From Coriobacteriia bacterium (GTDB taxonomy: Bacteria > Actinomycetota > Coriobacteriia > WRKU01): 16,089 nt of DNA. The stretch spans positions 1-16,089 of the forward strand of contig WRDL01000020.1 in NCBI GenBank assembly GCA_009784095.1, written 5' to 3'. A model generated the notes under the pieces. The model was not told where the DNA came from. It saw nothing but the letters and a program-made list of their open reading frames with translations, and ran no database searches. The position numbers were made by a program, and so were the translations under genes. Within the stretch, counting starts at the first letter, position 1, and every line of letters begins with the position of its first letter. Of this stretch, positions 1-6,957 are shown one piece after another.

Positions 1-291
1 CTCGCCGAGTCCTACGACGCGTGGATCGCGGGCATACGAGCGGACCTTCTCCATCGCTGTCCGGTCGGTGCGTGCGGCATCGTGGGGATGGGTGCCGACG
101 ATGATGCGGACTTGCGGAGCATCAGGTCCGGCAGCCTCGCGCCACGACTCGAGTTGCTCGAAGGTGCGCTCGGGCTCCTCGAGCACATTGACGACGGTAC
201 AGATCAGATCGACACCGGCGACTCCGGCGTTGCGCAACGCGCTGATCGGATCAGCGAGCATATCGAGATGAGCATGCGTGTCGACGATCAT
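1..291 (-). CDS. tatD: TatD family metal-dependent hydrolase/DNase, N-terminal part (cut by window edge)
   Basis: Reading the minus strand from ATG at 291 gives 97 residues, open to the window edge. The protein begins MIVDTHAHLD and then has GTHPHDA and VVGLGE. These are the hallmark N-terminal motifs of TatD hydrolases: the HxH metal ligands in DTHAHLD, the second metal-binding stretch GTHPH, and the GLGE segment with the bridging glutamate. TatD enzymes are cytoplasmic TIM-barrel metal-dependent nucleases (3'-5' exonuclease, DNA repair/quality control). The start lies 14 nt beyond the metG stop, in the usual metG-tatD order, so co-transcription is likely. No good Shine-Dalgarno precedes the ATG; a GAGG lies 19 nt upstream, so translation may be coupled to metG. 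A TTG at 309 is in frame but would overlap the metG stop. The family call is firm; the exact substrate is unknown, and about two thirds of the gene lies outside the window. Confidence 0.9.
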   Translation of the reverse strand, partial: MIVDTHAHLDMLADPISALRNAGVAGVDLICTVVNVLEEPERTFEQLESWREAAGPDAPQVRIIVGTHPHDAARTDRTAMEKVRSYARDPRVVGLGE

Positions 292-305
292 GATGGTCGC
301 GCGCG

Positions 306-1874
306 TCAATCCTCGACGATGCGCGGGAAGAGCGGATCGCCCTTGATGACCGCATTGCCGATAGGTATCTGCCCCCACTTGGCCGCCTCGACCAGATCAT
401 CGATCTTCCAGATATCGCCCAGCGAGAGCCGAACGAATACCTCGGCGCTCGTATTGGGCATGGACGGCGCGGTGAACAGCGCCACGATGCGTACCGCCTC
501 GAGTGCGTTGTAGAGTACCGCACGCATACGTGGCAGCGTCGGCTCCTCGTTGGCAAGTGCCCACGGGGCCGACTCCTCAAGATAGCGATTCGTTTCCTTG
601 ACGAGCTCCCAGATTGCGTCGAGCGCAGCACCGTAATTCAGTTTGCTCATGCGATCCTCGACACAGTCAGGTAACGTTGCAGCGATCTCTTTGAGCCGCG
701 CGCCCTCATCTTCGTCCTCGTGTACCGTCGGGTCGGGCACCTCCCCATCGCAGTACTTATCGACCATATTGAACAGCCGCGAGCATAAATTGCCCCAATC
801 ATTGGCCAAGTCCCCGTTGTAACGTTGCACCATCGATTCCATCGAGATGTTGCCGTCGTTGCCGAAACTCACGTCTCGCAAAAAGTAGTAACGGAATCCA
901 TCGACGCTAAATCTTTCGACGAGCGAAGCAGGAGTTTGCGCGTTGCCCTTGGATTTGCTCATCTTCTCGCCCTTGGTGAGCAAGAAACCGTGCGCGTAGA
1001 TATGCTCGGGTACCTCGATCCCGGCGGCCATCAGCATCGCCGGCCAGATCACGCAGTGAAAGCGGACGATGTCCTTGCCCACGAAGTGGTATTGCGCCGG
1101 CCAGCGATATGCGAACTGGTCTGCGCGCGCGGGATCGCCGTAACCGATGGCGGTGATGTAGTTTGAGAGCGCGTCGAACCACACGTAGATGGTGTGCGAC
1201 TCATCCCACGGAAGCGGGATGCCCCATTTGACGTTCGAGCGCGAGATGGACAGATCGCGCAAGCCGCTTTTGACGAACGATACGACCTCGTTATAGCGCG
1301 TTTCGGGACCGATGCAGTCGGGATCGGCTGCATACCACTCGAGCAACGCATCCTCGTATTTCGAGAGTTTGAAGAAGTAGTTCTCCTCTTCGACATATTT
1401 GAGCGGACGGTTACAGTCCGGACAGATCCGCTCGCCCTCCTCATTGGCAGGCTCCAGATCGCTCTCCGCCCAGTACGCCTCATCGGGCACGCAATACCAA
1501 CCCTCGTAGGTCCCCGCGTAGATGTCGCCCTGGTCGTAGAGCTTTTGCACGAGCGCTTGGACACCACGCATGTGCTCGTCATCGGTGGTGCGGATGAACT
1601 GGTCGTTGGAGATCGTGAGCATCTTCCACGCGTCCTTGAACTCGACATCGAGTTTGTCGACCCACTCCTGCGGCGTCATATCGGCGGCTGCAGCAGCCTC
1701 CTCGACCTTCTGCCCATGCTCGTCCAGACCGGTCAGAAACCATACGTCGTCACCGCGCATGCGCCGATACCGCGCCAACGTATCGGCCGCGACCGTCGTG
1801 TAGGCGGTCCCCAGATGCGGCACACTGTTCACGTAATAGATCGGCGTGGTCAGGTAGAACGACTGCTTGCTCAT
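306..1874 (-). CDS. metG: Methionine--tRNA ligase (MetG), 522 aa
   Basis: Charges tRNA-Met with methionine in the cytoplasm. It is a class I synthetase with the HIGH-type signature as PHLGTAY (residues 19-25) and KMSKS at 304-308 (KGEKMSKSKG). The Rossmann halves flank a connective zinc-knob region at about 120-170, and an anticodon-binding helical domain with conserved NWxN-type features (NDWGNL) follows. The knob keeps C128, C151 and C154, but the second cysteine of the first pair is Asp (CVPDEAYW), so zinc binding is probably altered or lost. The length fits the short bacterial form without the C-terminal tRNA-binding (EMAP-like) domain. The start is well supported: GGAGGG at 1881-1886 lies 6 nt upstream of the ATG. 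It sits 3 nt after the rsmI stop and 14 nt before tatD, so it is probably part of the same transcript. Function is confidently assigned. Confidence 0.97.
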   Translation of the reverse strand: MSKQSFYLTTPIYYVNSVPHLGTAYTTVAADTLARYRRMRGDDVWFLTGLDEHGQKVEEAAAAADMTPQEWVDKLDVEFKDAWKMLTISNDQFIRTTDDEHMRGVQALVQKLYDQGDIYAGTYEGWYCVPDEAYWAESDLEPANEEGERICPDCNRPLKYVEEENYFFKLSKYEDALLEWYAADPDCIGPETRYNEVVSFVKSGLRDLSISRSNVKWGIPLPWDESHTIYVWFDALSNYITAIGYGDPARADQFAYRWPAQYHFVGKDIVRFHCVIWPAMLMAAGIEVPEHIYAHGFLLTKGEKMSKSKGNAQTPASLVERFSVDGFRYYFLRDVSFGNDGNISMESMVQRYNGDLANDWGNLCSRLFNMVDKYCDGEVPDPTVHEDEDEGARLKEIAATLPDCVEDRMSKLNYGAALDAIWELVKETNRYLEESAPWALANEEPTLPRMRAVLYNALEAVRIVALFTAPSMPNTSAEVFVRLSLGDIWKIDDLVEAAKWGQIPIGNAVIKGDPLFPRIVED

Positions 1875-1877
1875 AGG

Positions 1878-2618
1878 TTACCCTCCGTATTTGTCCACAT
1901 GCACCCGTGGAGCACGCTCGATGCGTGGTGGTGCAATGACGAGAACTATTTCTCCTTTTATACTATCACGCGCTTCGAATCGAGCTGCCAGATCGGGCAG
2001 CTCAGCGCGAACGACTTCCTCGTGCAGTTTGGTCATCTCGCGGGTGACGGCACCTCGGCGATCACCGAGCACTTCGGCGCACGCTTGCAGCGTCTTGACC
2101 AGCCGTTTGGGTGACTCGTAGAACACAAGCGTGGTCTCCAGTGGAGCGAGTGCCTCGAGCAGGTCGCGACGCGCTTTGACCTTGCGGGGCAGAAAGCCTC
2201 CGAAATAGAACGTATCAGCAGACAGACCGGACAGCGCCAACGCCGCCGTGATCGCGCTCGGACCGGGGATGACGGTGACCGGAAGCTCCGCATCGAGCAG
2301 CGCATCGATCAGGATCTGACCGGGATCACTGATGGTAGGGGTTCCCGCGTCGCTGACCAGCGCGATCGACTCACCGCCGCGCACACGCTCAACGATGATC
2401 GGTGTTTTTGAAAATGCGGTATGCTCGTCGAAACGCTCGAGATCGGCCTTCGCGTCAAGATGAGTGAGAAGCTTACGCGTCACGCGCGTATCCTCGGCAA
2501 GCACGGTGTCGGCGTTGCGCAGCGTCTCGCTCGCACGTGCGCTGATATCACCCAGGTTGCCTATAGGTGTTGAAACGATAGAGAAGTGAGACAGTAGGGT
2601 CGGTTCCTTTTGTCCCAT
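1878..2618 (-). CDS. rsmI: 16S rRNA (cytidine-1402-2'-O)-methyltransferase RsmI, 246 aa, with repeat-derived N-terminus
   Basis: SAM-dependent ribose methylation of C1402 in the decoding centre of 16S rRNA. Tetrapyrrole-methylase fold motifs are clear: STPIGNLGD (16-24), AEDTRVT (41-47), LVSDAGTPTISDPG (87-100), IPGPSA (117-122), FYESP (166-170) and REMTKLHEE (193-201). At 246 residues it lacks the C-terminal extension of the roughly 280-residue E. coli type. The oddity is the N-terminus. Homologues start just before the first beta strand (here FSIVSTPIG), but residues 1-10 (MGQKEPTLLS) are encoded by a copy of the dispersed repeat also found at 3989-4096. The ATG at 2618 is the only normal start codon between an in-frame TAA (2643-2645) and the conserved core. 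It overlaps the stop of the upstream gene as TAATG, with only a weak AGAGA upstream, so translational coupling to the DUF362 gene is likely. Confidence 0.95.
   Translation of the reverse strand: MGQKEPTLLSHFSIVSTPIGNLGDISARASETLRNADTVLAEDTRVTRKLLTHLDAKADLERFDEHTAFSKTPIIVERVRGGESIALVSDAGTPTISDPGQILIDALLDAELPVTVIPGPSAITAALALSGLSADTFYFGGFLPRKVKARRDLLEALAPLETTLVFYESPKRLVKTLQACAEVLGDRRGAVTREMTKLHEEVVRAELPDLAARFEARDSIKGEIVLVIAPPRIERAPRVHVDKYGG
2587..2618. repeat. REP-like repeat, copy 1, forming the 5' end of rsmI
   Basis: A single unit, read on the minus strand as GGGACAAAAGGAACCGACCC followed by TACTGTCTCAC. It matches the right arm of the 3989-4096 copy over its length and the 15211-15313 copies with a few changes. 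The TG of the rsmI start codon is the first two bases of TGGGAC, so the ATG lies at the junction of the upstream sequence and the repeat. No inverted partner is seen nearby, so this is a single-arm copy. Confidence 0.85.
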
Positions 2619-4660
2619 TATCCGATCTCTGTGATCGTGTAGTTACGTGTGCCGAGTCCGAACTGTTCGCCATAGGCCATCACGTGCGTACCGTCGGTAC
2701 CGTGGATCTCGGTGAACTTATCGGTGCCTGATCCCATGTTATCTGCTGCCGAGTGCACGTTGCCGGTCGCCTCGACGACCATATCGTAAGCAGCTTGATC
2801 GATCGCGATCATGTCGCGGCTTGCCATCAGCCCGATGTCGGGAACGATCGGCGCGTCGCTGTAGGACCAGCAGTCGCACTCAGGGGTGATATCGGTCAGG
2901 ATCGAAAGGTAGATCATCTTATCCGGCTTGCTGTTGACGATACCGGCGGCATGCTCGACCATCTTCTCCTGCATCGTATTCGGATCGGTCTCGAGTGAGA
3001 CCGCGATAGCGCCAAAGTTGCAGGTGGCGACGCACTCGCCGCATCCGTAGCAGATCTCGCGATCGATGAACGCGGCACCGTCGAGCGGGTCTTTCGAGAT
3101 CGCCTGCACCGGACACTTCTGGATACATTTGTAGCAGTGGACGCACTTGGGCGCATTGACCTCGGGATGCACATCGCTGTGCATTCGTTGTTTAGCGGCA
3201 CGCGAACCCAGACCCATGCCCACGTTCTTGACCGCTCCACCAAATCCGGCGACTCCGTGACCCTTGACATGGCTGACCACGACCATCGCGTCGGCTTCGA
3301 CCGCTGCCGAGCCCATGCGCACCGACTCGCAATGCTTACCATCCACCTCGACCTCGGTCCAACTGTTGCCGTTAAGACCATCGGCGACGATGAACGGCGC
3401 ATCGACGGTCGCGAAGGTGAACCCATGGCGTGCAGCGCATGTCATGTGGTCGACCGCGTTGCGACGCTGCCCGCTGTAAAGCGTGTTCGCGTCGGTCAGG
3501 AACGGATTGCCCCCCAGATCCCTGACCAGATCGACGACCTCGCGGATGTAGATGGGGCTGATGAATGCTGTGTTTCCGGCTTCGCCCACATGGAGCTTGA
3601 TCGCGACCAGATCGCCTTCATTGATGATCTCGTCGAGACCGGCCTTTTGCAGCGCGATCCCAGCGCGCTCAACAAAAGAGCGCTTCAGATCGGTCTTCAT
3701 CGGAGCGAAGAATACCTCGGCGGCAGGTTTTTGCGCAGTGATCACCTCAGCGTCATCGAAAAGGGTCGCAGGTTCGAAAAGAGCTTCATATGAGGTCGGC
3801 TCATAGTCCACTGCCGGCACCGGCTGGGCGAACTCGTCGAAGGACGGTTCGATGAACTCGTCGGTGAACTCATCAAAAGATGGCTCAACGAACGCATCGG
3901 TAATCTCGTCGACATAGAGTGGCTCCCTAACGGGCTCATCTATGATGACCGACTCTCTGATGAACTCCTCAAAGTGCGGCTCGGTTACGGGGACAGTAGG
4001 GTCGGTTCCTTTTGTCACATCTGGGACGGGAGGTTCGGTTCCAACTGTCACATCTGGGACAAAAGGAACCGACCCTACTGTCCCAACTGTCTCAAACTCG
4101 GGAACGTCCACAAGCTCTATCGGCTCTTCGAAATCATCCATGTCGACGTTTCGCAGACCCACTTCCTCGTAAAGTGCGCCCCCGACCACGACATCTTTGA
4201 CCTCGGGGGTCTCGACCGGTTGATACTGGGGGACATCCTCGAGTACGATCTCGGGCTCATCTGTGAGCGCATCGCCCAGTGGAGAGGTCCTGCCGGAAAG
4301 AAAGCTGGGAAGCTCGTATGACGCGTGATTACTTGCGCTGCGGATCGGCTCCACGATATCGAATTCGATCGGCTCGGCAGAGACCGGCGGGATCTTCTGA
4401 GTCATCTCGGCGGCGTGCTTGGCGTTGACACCGGTACGCACGCCCTCGAGCACATACTCGGCCATCTGCAGCGTGATAGGTGTCTGCTTGCGATATGCGT
4501 AGGCGGAAAGATTGATCAGCGCGCTCTTGAGCGCATTGTCGGTCGTGCGGTGAGTGGCGATGTAGCGTACCACTTCGTCGGGGACCGTAAGCCCTTCTCG
4601 AGCGGCCTTATCACGGATAATGATCTCGCGCTCTTCTTGGGTAGGAGTTGGGTTTACCAT
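2618..4660 (-). CDS. DUF362 / two-cluster ferredoxin protein with DnaA-lid-like N-terminal domain and repeat-rich linker, 680 aa
   Basis: Three parts are visible. (1) Residues about 8-75 resemble the lid subdomain (IIIb) of DnaA: REIIIRDKAAREGLTVPDEV, then YIA, an ALKSALINLSAYAY helix and PITLQMAEYVLEG, without Walker motifs or the DnaA DNA-binding domain. (2) Residues 90-310 are an acidic, Pro/Val-rich low-complexity linker. It holds a 32-residue stretch encoded by a dispersed DNA repeat (193-224) and a 12-residue tandem repeat ending EPSFDEF (254-277). (3) Residues about 315-680 match the DUF362 family with ferredoxin insert: IKLHVGEAGN, PFLTDANTLYSG, SHVKGH, GFGGAVKNVGMG, two 4Fe-4S motifs (C506/C509/C512/C516 and C537/C540/C543/C547), ECDCW, and VPDIGLMAS. 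The family is probably redox-active, but its reaction is not established. The ATG at 4660 follows AAAGGATCGAGG. It lies 59 nt after the 4720-6273 gene and its stop overlaps rsmI. The C-terminal call is strong; the DnaA-lid assignment is by eye. Confidence 0.88.
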   Translation of the reverse strand: MVNPTPTQEEREIIIRDKAAREGLTVPDEVVRYIATHRTTDNALKSALINLSAYAYRKQTPITLQMAEYVLEGVRTGVNAKHAAEMTQKIPPVSAEPIEFDIVEPIRSASNHASYELPSFLSGRTSPLGDALTDEPEIVLEDVPQYQPVETPEVKDVVVGGALYEEVGLRNVDMDDFEEPIELVDVPEFETVGTVGSVPFVPDVTVGTEPPVPDVTKGTDPTVPVTEPHFEEFIRESVIIDEPVREPLYVDEITDAFVEPSFDEFTDEFIEPSFDEFAQPVPAVDYEPTSYEALFEPATLFDDAEVITAQKPAAEVFFAPMKTDLKRSFVERAGIALQKAGLDEIINEGDLVAIKLHVGEAGNTAFISPIYIREVVDLVRDLGGNPFLTDANTLYSGQRRNAVDHMTCAARHGFTFATVDAPFIVADGLNGNSWTEVEVDGKHCESVRMGSAAVEADAMVVVSHVKGHGVAGFGGAVKNVGMGLGSRAAKQRMHSDVHPEVNAPKCVHCYKCIQKCPVQAISKDPLDGAAFIDREICYGCGECVATCNFGAIAVSLETDPNTMQEKMVEHAAGIVNSKPDKMIYLSILTDITPECDCWSYSDAPIVPDIGLMASRDMIAIDQAAYDMVVEATGNVHSAADNMGSGTDKFTEIHGTDGTHVMAYGEQFGLGTRNYTITEIG
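3830..3901 (-). repeat. 36-bp tandem repeat in the DUF362 linker (2 units)
   Basis: Two adjacent 36-bp units encode TDAFVEPSFDEF and TDEFIEPSFDEF (residues 254-277). Ten of twelve residues are identical, while the DNA has diverged at many third positions. This suggests an old duplication kept at the protein level within an acidic linker. Confidence 0.8.
3989..4096. repeat. REP-like repeat, copy 2: perfect 27-bp inverted repeat plus degenerate middle unit, inside a coding sequence
   Basis: Left arm 3990-4016 and right arm 4058-4084 are exact reverse complements over 27 bp; each contains GGTCGGTTCC or its complement flanked by GGGAC and GTC. The 41-nt spacer holds a degenerate third unit (4024-4050, GGGACGGGAGGTTCGGTTCC then AACTGTCAC). 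ACATCTGGGAC occurs at both junctions, giving a head-to-head and tandem layout like a BIME. The block is translated on the minus strand as residues 193-224 of the DUF362 protein (GTVGSVPFV...KGTDPTVP) with no frame disruption. The mRNA could form a long, very stable hairpin here. Confidence 0.92.
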
Positions 4661-4719
4661 GACCTCGATCCTTTCATTACATTCGCTTCATGTCGTTGAT
4701 CTGTCTGTTGTGTCGATTC

Positions 4720-6273
4720 CTAAAACGCCAGGATGCTCTCCGTTGTCTCAGCTAAGCCGGATGTGAGCGTCGCATTAATGCCGGCGTTGCTGAGCGCCTC
4801 TGCGATCACGTCATCATCGGCTTGTTCTTCGCAGAAGCCGAACGATGCCATCGTGGTCTTCGGGTCGAAACTGACACCGGTCATCGAGGGCACTTGACCG
4901 ACCGCCCGAGCGAGTTCTTCCACGAAGGCGATCGAATCACTGCTGGGGGACTCGATCGTGAACTCGCTTACCACGCACGGCGGTTGATGCGCGAGGTAGA
5001 TGACGAGTATACCGTCGTCAAGCACGATCGGGACGTTGAGTGTCTTGAGATTGCTTGATGAGACCAGACCTGATCTCTCGATGAGGCGGGCGACCGCCTC
5101 ATCATTGGTGACGCTCTCGCAGAACTCGACGGTCAGAATACCGGAATTGCTATCGAGCGCTGACTGGAGAAGCTGTATATCGGCAGTACGCATCAACGTG
5201 AAGAGCTCGCGAGCGGTCTTCGCGGGATCTTCCATCGCCTCATCGGTCAGCTCGAAGTCGATCGACATACAGGGATCTCCGACCGCGAACACTTGCGAGT
5301 AGACCCCGTTGTTCTCGGTGATGGTATTGGCGTTTCTCTGGCTCGTCCAGATGAGCGCGCCGATGGCGGCGAGCGCGATGAGCGCGATGATCAGCATCTG
5401 AGGTGAGTTCCATTTGAATGGCTTACTGCCACTTTTGCCTTTCGTGCTACCGCTTCTCGCTGACTGGTTCTTGCTGGACGCACCGGAGCGGGCGCTCTTA
5501 CCCTGCGGGCTCTCTGGTGCCGGTGCGCCGTTATGACGATTCCAGAGTATGAATAAAAGCGCTATCAGGATCAGCAGAGCGAGGACGAGCACGATCACCA
5601 CCGCGTTGAACGAGTCGACCCCGCCGCTCGCTGCAGCAGTGTCATCAACGGCTGGCGCAGTCTCGAAGTTGAGTGATACGGTTTTGTCCTCGCCCGCCTT
5701 AACGTCCGTGAACGTGGGGCCGACCAGCATGCCTCCACCGATACCCTGTGCGAACACTTCATAACCTTGATTCTGGTCAAAATTGGTCACCGTGGCAGGG
5801 ATCTCCACCGCGAGCATCAGCGAATCGACATCGACAGCAGGGGCATAGGTAAACGATGCCGATCCGTTGGCCGATCCTTCGGTGACGATGTAAGGCTCTG
5901 TCATACCCGCTTCGATCTGTAGGGTCCGGTAATCGGTCAGATCGACCAGATAGATATCCCAACCATCCTTGGTCTCGAGCTTTTCGTAGGTGGTCTCTTG
6001 ATCGTCGACGGCCTCTGCGCCTGAGATCTCTCCGACCCATTCGATCTGGACACCGGCAGGAAGCGCGACCGGGACCTGGGTCGGAAGCTCGGTCTCATCA
6101 TCGACGGTCGCAGATATGAATATGATCGGATGCTGCTCGTACATCTGAGCGGCGACCCTCATTTCCACGACGCGTGTTACCGGCTCGGCGAACGCGAATG
6201 CAGCGGTTAGAACTACAAAACTCGAAATGAAAATGACCAGCAATAATCGTGGCAAAACACCGTGCTTACGCAT
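4720..6273 (-). CDS. Secreted/membrane protein with two TM segments and tandem Cys-containing ferredoxin-like modules, 517 aa
   Basis: Not recognised as a named family. An N-terminal signal peptide (residues 8-29, ending AFAFA before E30) leads to an external beta-rich domain (30-220). TM1 (about 223-244) is followed by a basic Ser/Gly/Lys linker (246-292, probably cytoplasmic), then TM2 (about 293-310) and an external C-terminal region. That region holds two copies of a roughly 70-residue module with the order strand-helix-strand-strand-helix, resembling the heavy-metal-associated fold. They are centred on C335...C385 (PCMSIDFEL, ILTVEFCES) and C433...C481 (PCVVSEFTI, ASFGFCEEQ). These are the only four cysteines in the protein, and the CxxC metal motif is absent. 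The ATG at 6273 has GAGGG 5 nt upstream. The next gene on the same strand (DUF362) starts 59 nt downstream, so they may be co-transcribed; a redox or metal role is only inference. Confidence 0.85.
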   Translation of the reverse strand: MRKHGVLPRLLLVIFISSFVVLTAAFAFAEPVTRVVEMRVAAQMYEQHPIIFISATVDDETELPTQVPVALPAGVQIEWVGEISGAEAVDDQETTYEKLETKDGWDIYLVDLTDYRTLQIEAGMTEPYIVTEGSANGSASFTYAPAVDVDSLMLAVEIPATVTNFDQNQGYEVFAQGIGGGMLVGPTFTDVKAGEDKTVSLNFETAPAVDDTAAASGGVDSFNAVVIVLVLALLILIALLFILWNRHNGAPAPESPQGKSARSGASSKNQSARSGSTKGKSGSKPFKWNSPQMLIIALIALAAIGALIWTSQRNANTITENNGVYSQVFAVGDPCMSIDFELTDEAMEDPAKTARELFTLMRTADIQLLQSALDSNSGILTVEFCESVTNDEAVARLIERSGLVSSSNLKTLNVPIVLDDGILVIYLAHQPPCVVSEFTIESPSSDSIAFVEELARAVGQVPSMTGVSFDPKTTMASFGFCEEQADDDVIAEALSNAGINATLTSGLAETTESILAF

Positions 6274-6315
6274 TAAAACCCTCGTCCCTGAGATCGTTCA
6301 TAATTTACGCATTTA

Positions 6316-6331
6316 AGCATACCGCATGCGG
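6316..6331 (-). promoter_or_regulatory. Possible -10 (TATGCT) and CCGCATGCGG palindrome between divergent genes
   Basis: On the minus strand TATGCT (6316-6321) lies about 43 nt upstream of the 4720-6273 gene start. It is directly preceded by the perfect 10-bp palindrome CCGCATGCGG (6322-6331). No convincing -35 is visible. The palindrome's position between two divergent transcription units would suit a small operator, but it is short enough to be chance. Confidence 0.3.
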
Positions 6332-6361
6332 GCTTTGTTCACTGAAACTTCTAAAACGTGG

Positions 6362-6367
6362 TATGAT
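6362..6367 (+). promoter_or_regulatory. Probable -10 box (TATGAT) of the tRNA-Phe gene
   Basis: TATGAT lies 36 nt upstream of the mature tRNA 5' end, giving a 5' leader of roughly 30 nt. The -35 region is poor: TTCACT at 6338-6343 with an 18-nt spacer is the best candidate. Confidence 0.45.
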
Positions 6368-6403
6368 ACTTTCTCGCGTATTCCTCTTACGCGGCGTTCG
6401 AGT

Positions 6404-6479
<76 letters not shown>

Positions 6480-6487
6480 GAAAACTA

Positions 6488-6871
6488 TCACGGTTTCATA
6501 TTCGGACCTTCGACTGACTCCAGTTTGTAGACCGGCCAGTCCTGCGGATCGTATTGGTACCCGGGCCAATAAGCGGACAGGAACTCATACTCGCTGTCTC
6601 TAGCCAATTCCTTGACTCCCTCCCAAGTCAGGGAGCTTACCTCCGCGAGCCTACTCATCGCGGTCGCGCACATGATCGAGTCGATGCTGCTTCGAATGAT
6701 CATCCTCAATGCATCTTCGTCAGTAAGCCGCGATGTCGCGATGATTCGTACGGGCATCAGACGCGCATTGAACGCGGCTTTGATCAGATCGACCTGATCA
6801 TCGGTCGAGCGGATCGCATCCCAAGCCTCGTCCTTGTCTTCACTCATCCATCCAGACGGTGTCCATGCCAT
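6488..6871 (-). CDS. Hypothetical protein, 127 aa
   Basis: Not recognised. It is supported as a real gene by AAGGAG (6880-6885) placed 8 nt before the ATG at 6871, and by a coherent, mostly helical soluble protein with no signal peptide or membrane segment. Features are an acidic N-terminus (MSEDKDEAWDAIRSTDDQ), a central pair of amphipathic helices (LTDEDALRMIIRSSIDSIM) and an aromatic, Pro-rich tail (YWPGYQYDPQDWPVYKLE). It lies 86 nt downstream of the HD-domain gene on the same strand. The gap contains two A-rich runs (minus strand) but no clear hairpin, so the two could share a transcript. It converges on tRNA-Phe and stops 8 nt from it. Confidence 0.7.
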   Translation of the reverse strand: MAWTPSGWMSEDKDEAWDAIRSTDDQVDLIKAAFNARLMPVRIIATSRLTDEDALRMIIRSSIDSIMCATAMSRLAEVSSLTWEGVKELARDSEYEFLSAYWPGYQYDPQDWPVYKLESVEGPNMKP

Positions 6872-6957
6872 TTGATCAACTCCTTGTGCCCTTGCTGCTG
6901 TTCATTCTGCCCCACAACGACGAAAGATCGGCTCTTTTTAGTTCTTTTTATTCTCCA

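Noticed and set aside
1888..1897. DnaA-box-like TTGTCCACA, and TGTGGATGA near 12191
   Set aside because: Each has a mismatch to the consensus, they are isolated and far apart, and the first is inside rsmI. No evidence for an origin despite the DnaA-like domain nearby.
1194..2114. 306-residue plus-strand open frame
   Set aside because: Antisense shadow of metG and rsmI, both of which have complete conserved motifs on the minus strand.
3989..4096. CRISPR-like or riboswitch reading of the repeat block
   Set aside because: Units are in opposite orientation with no regular spacers, are translated, and recur elsewhere as single arms, so a REP/BIME-type element fits better.
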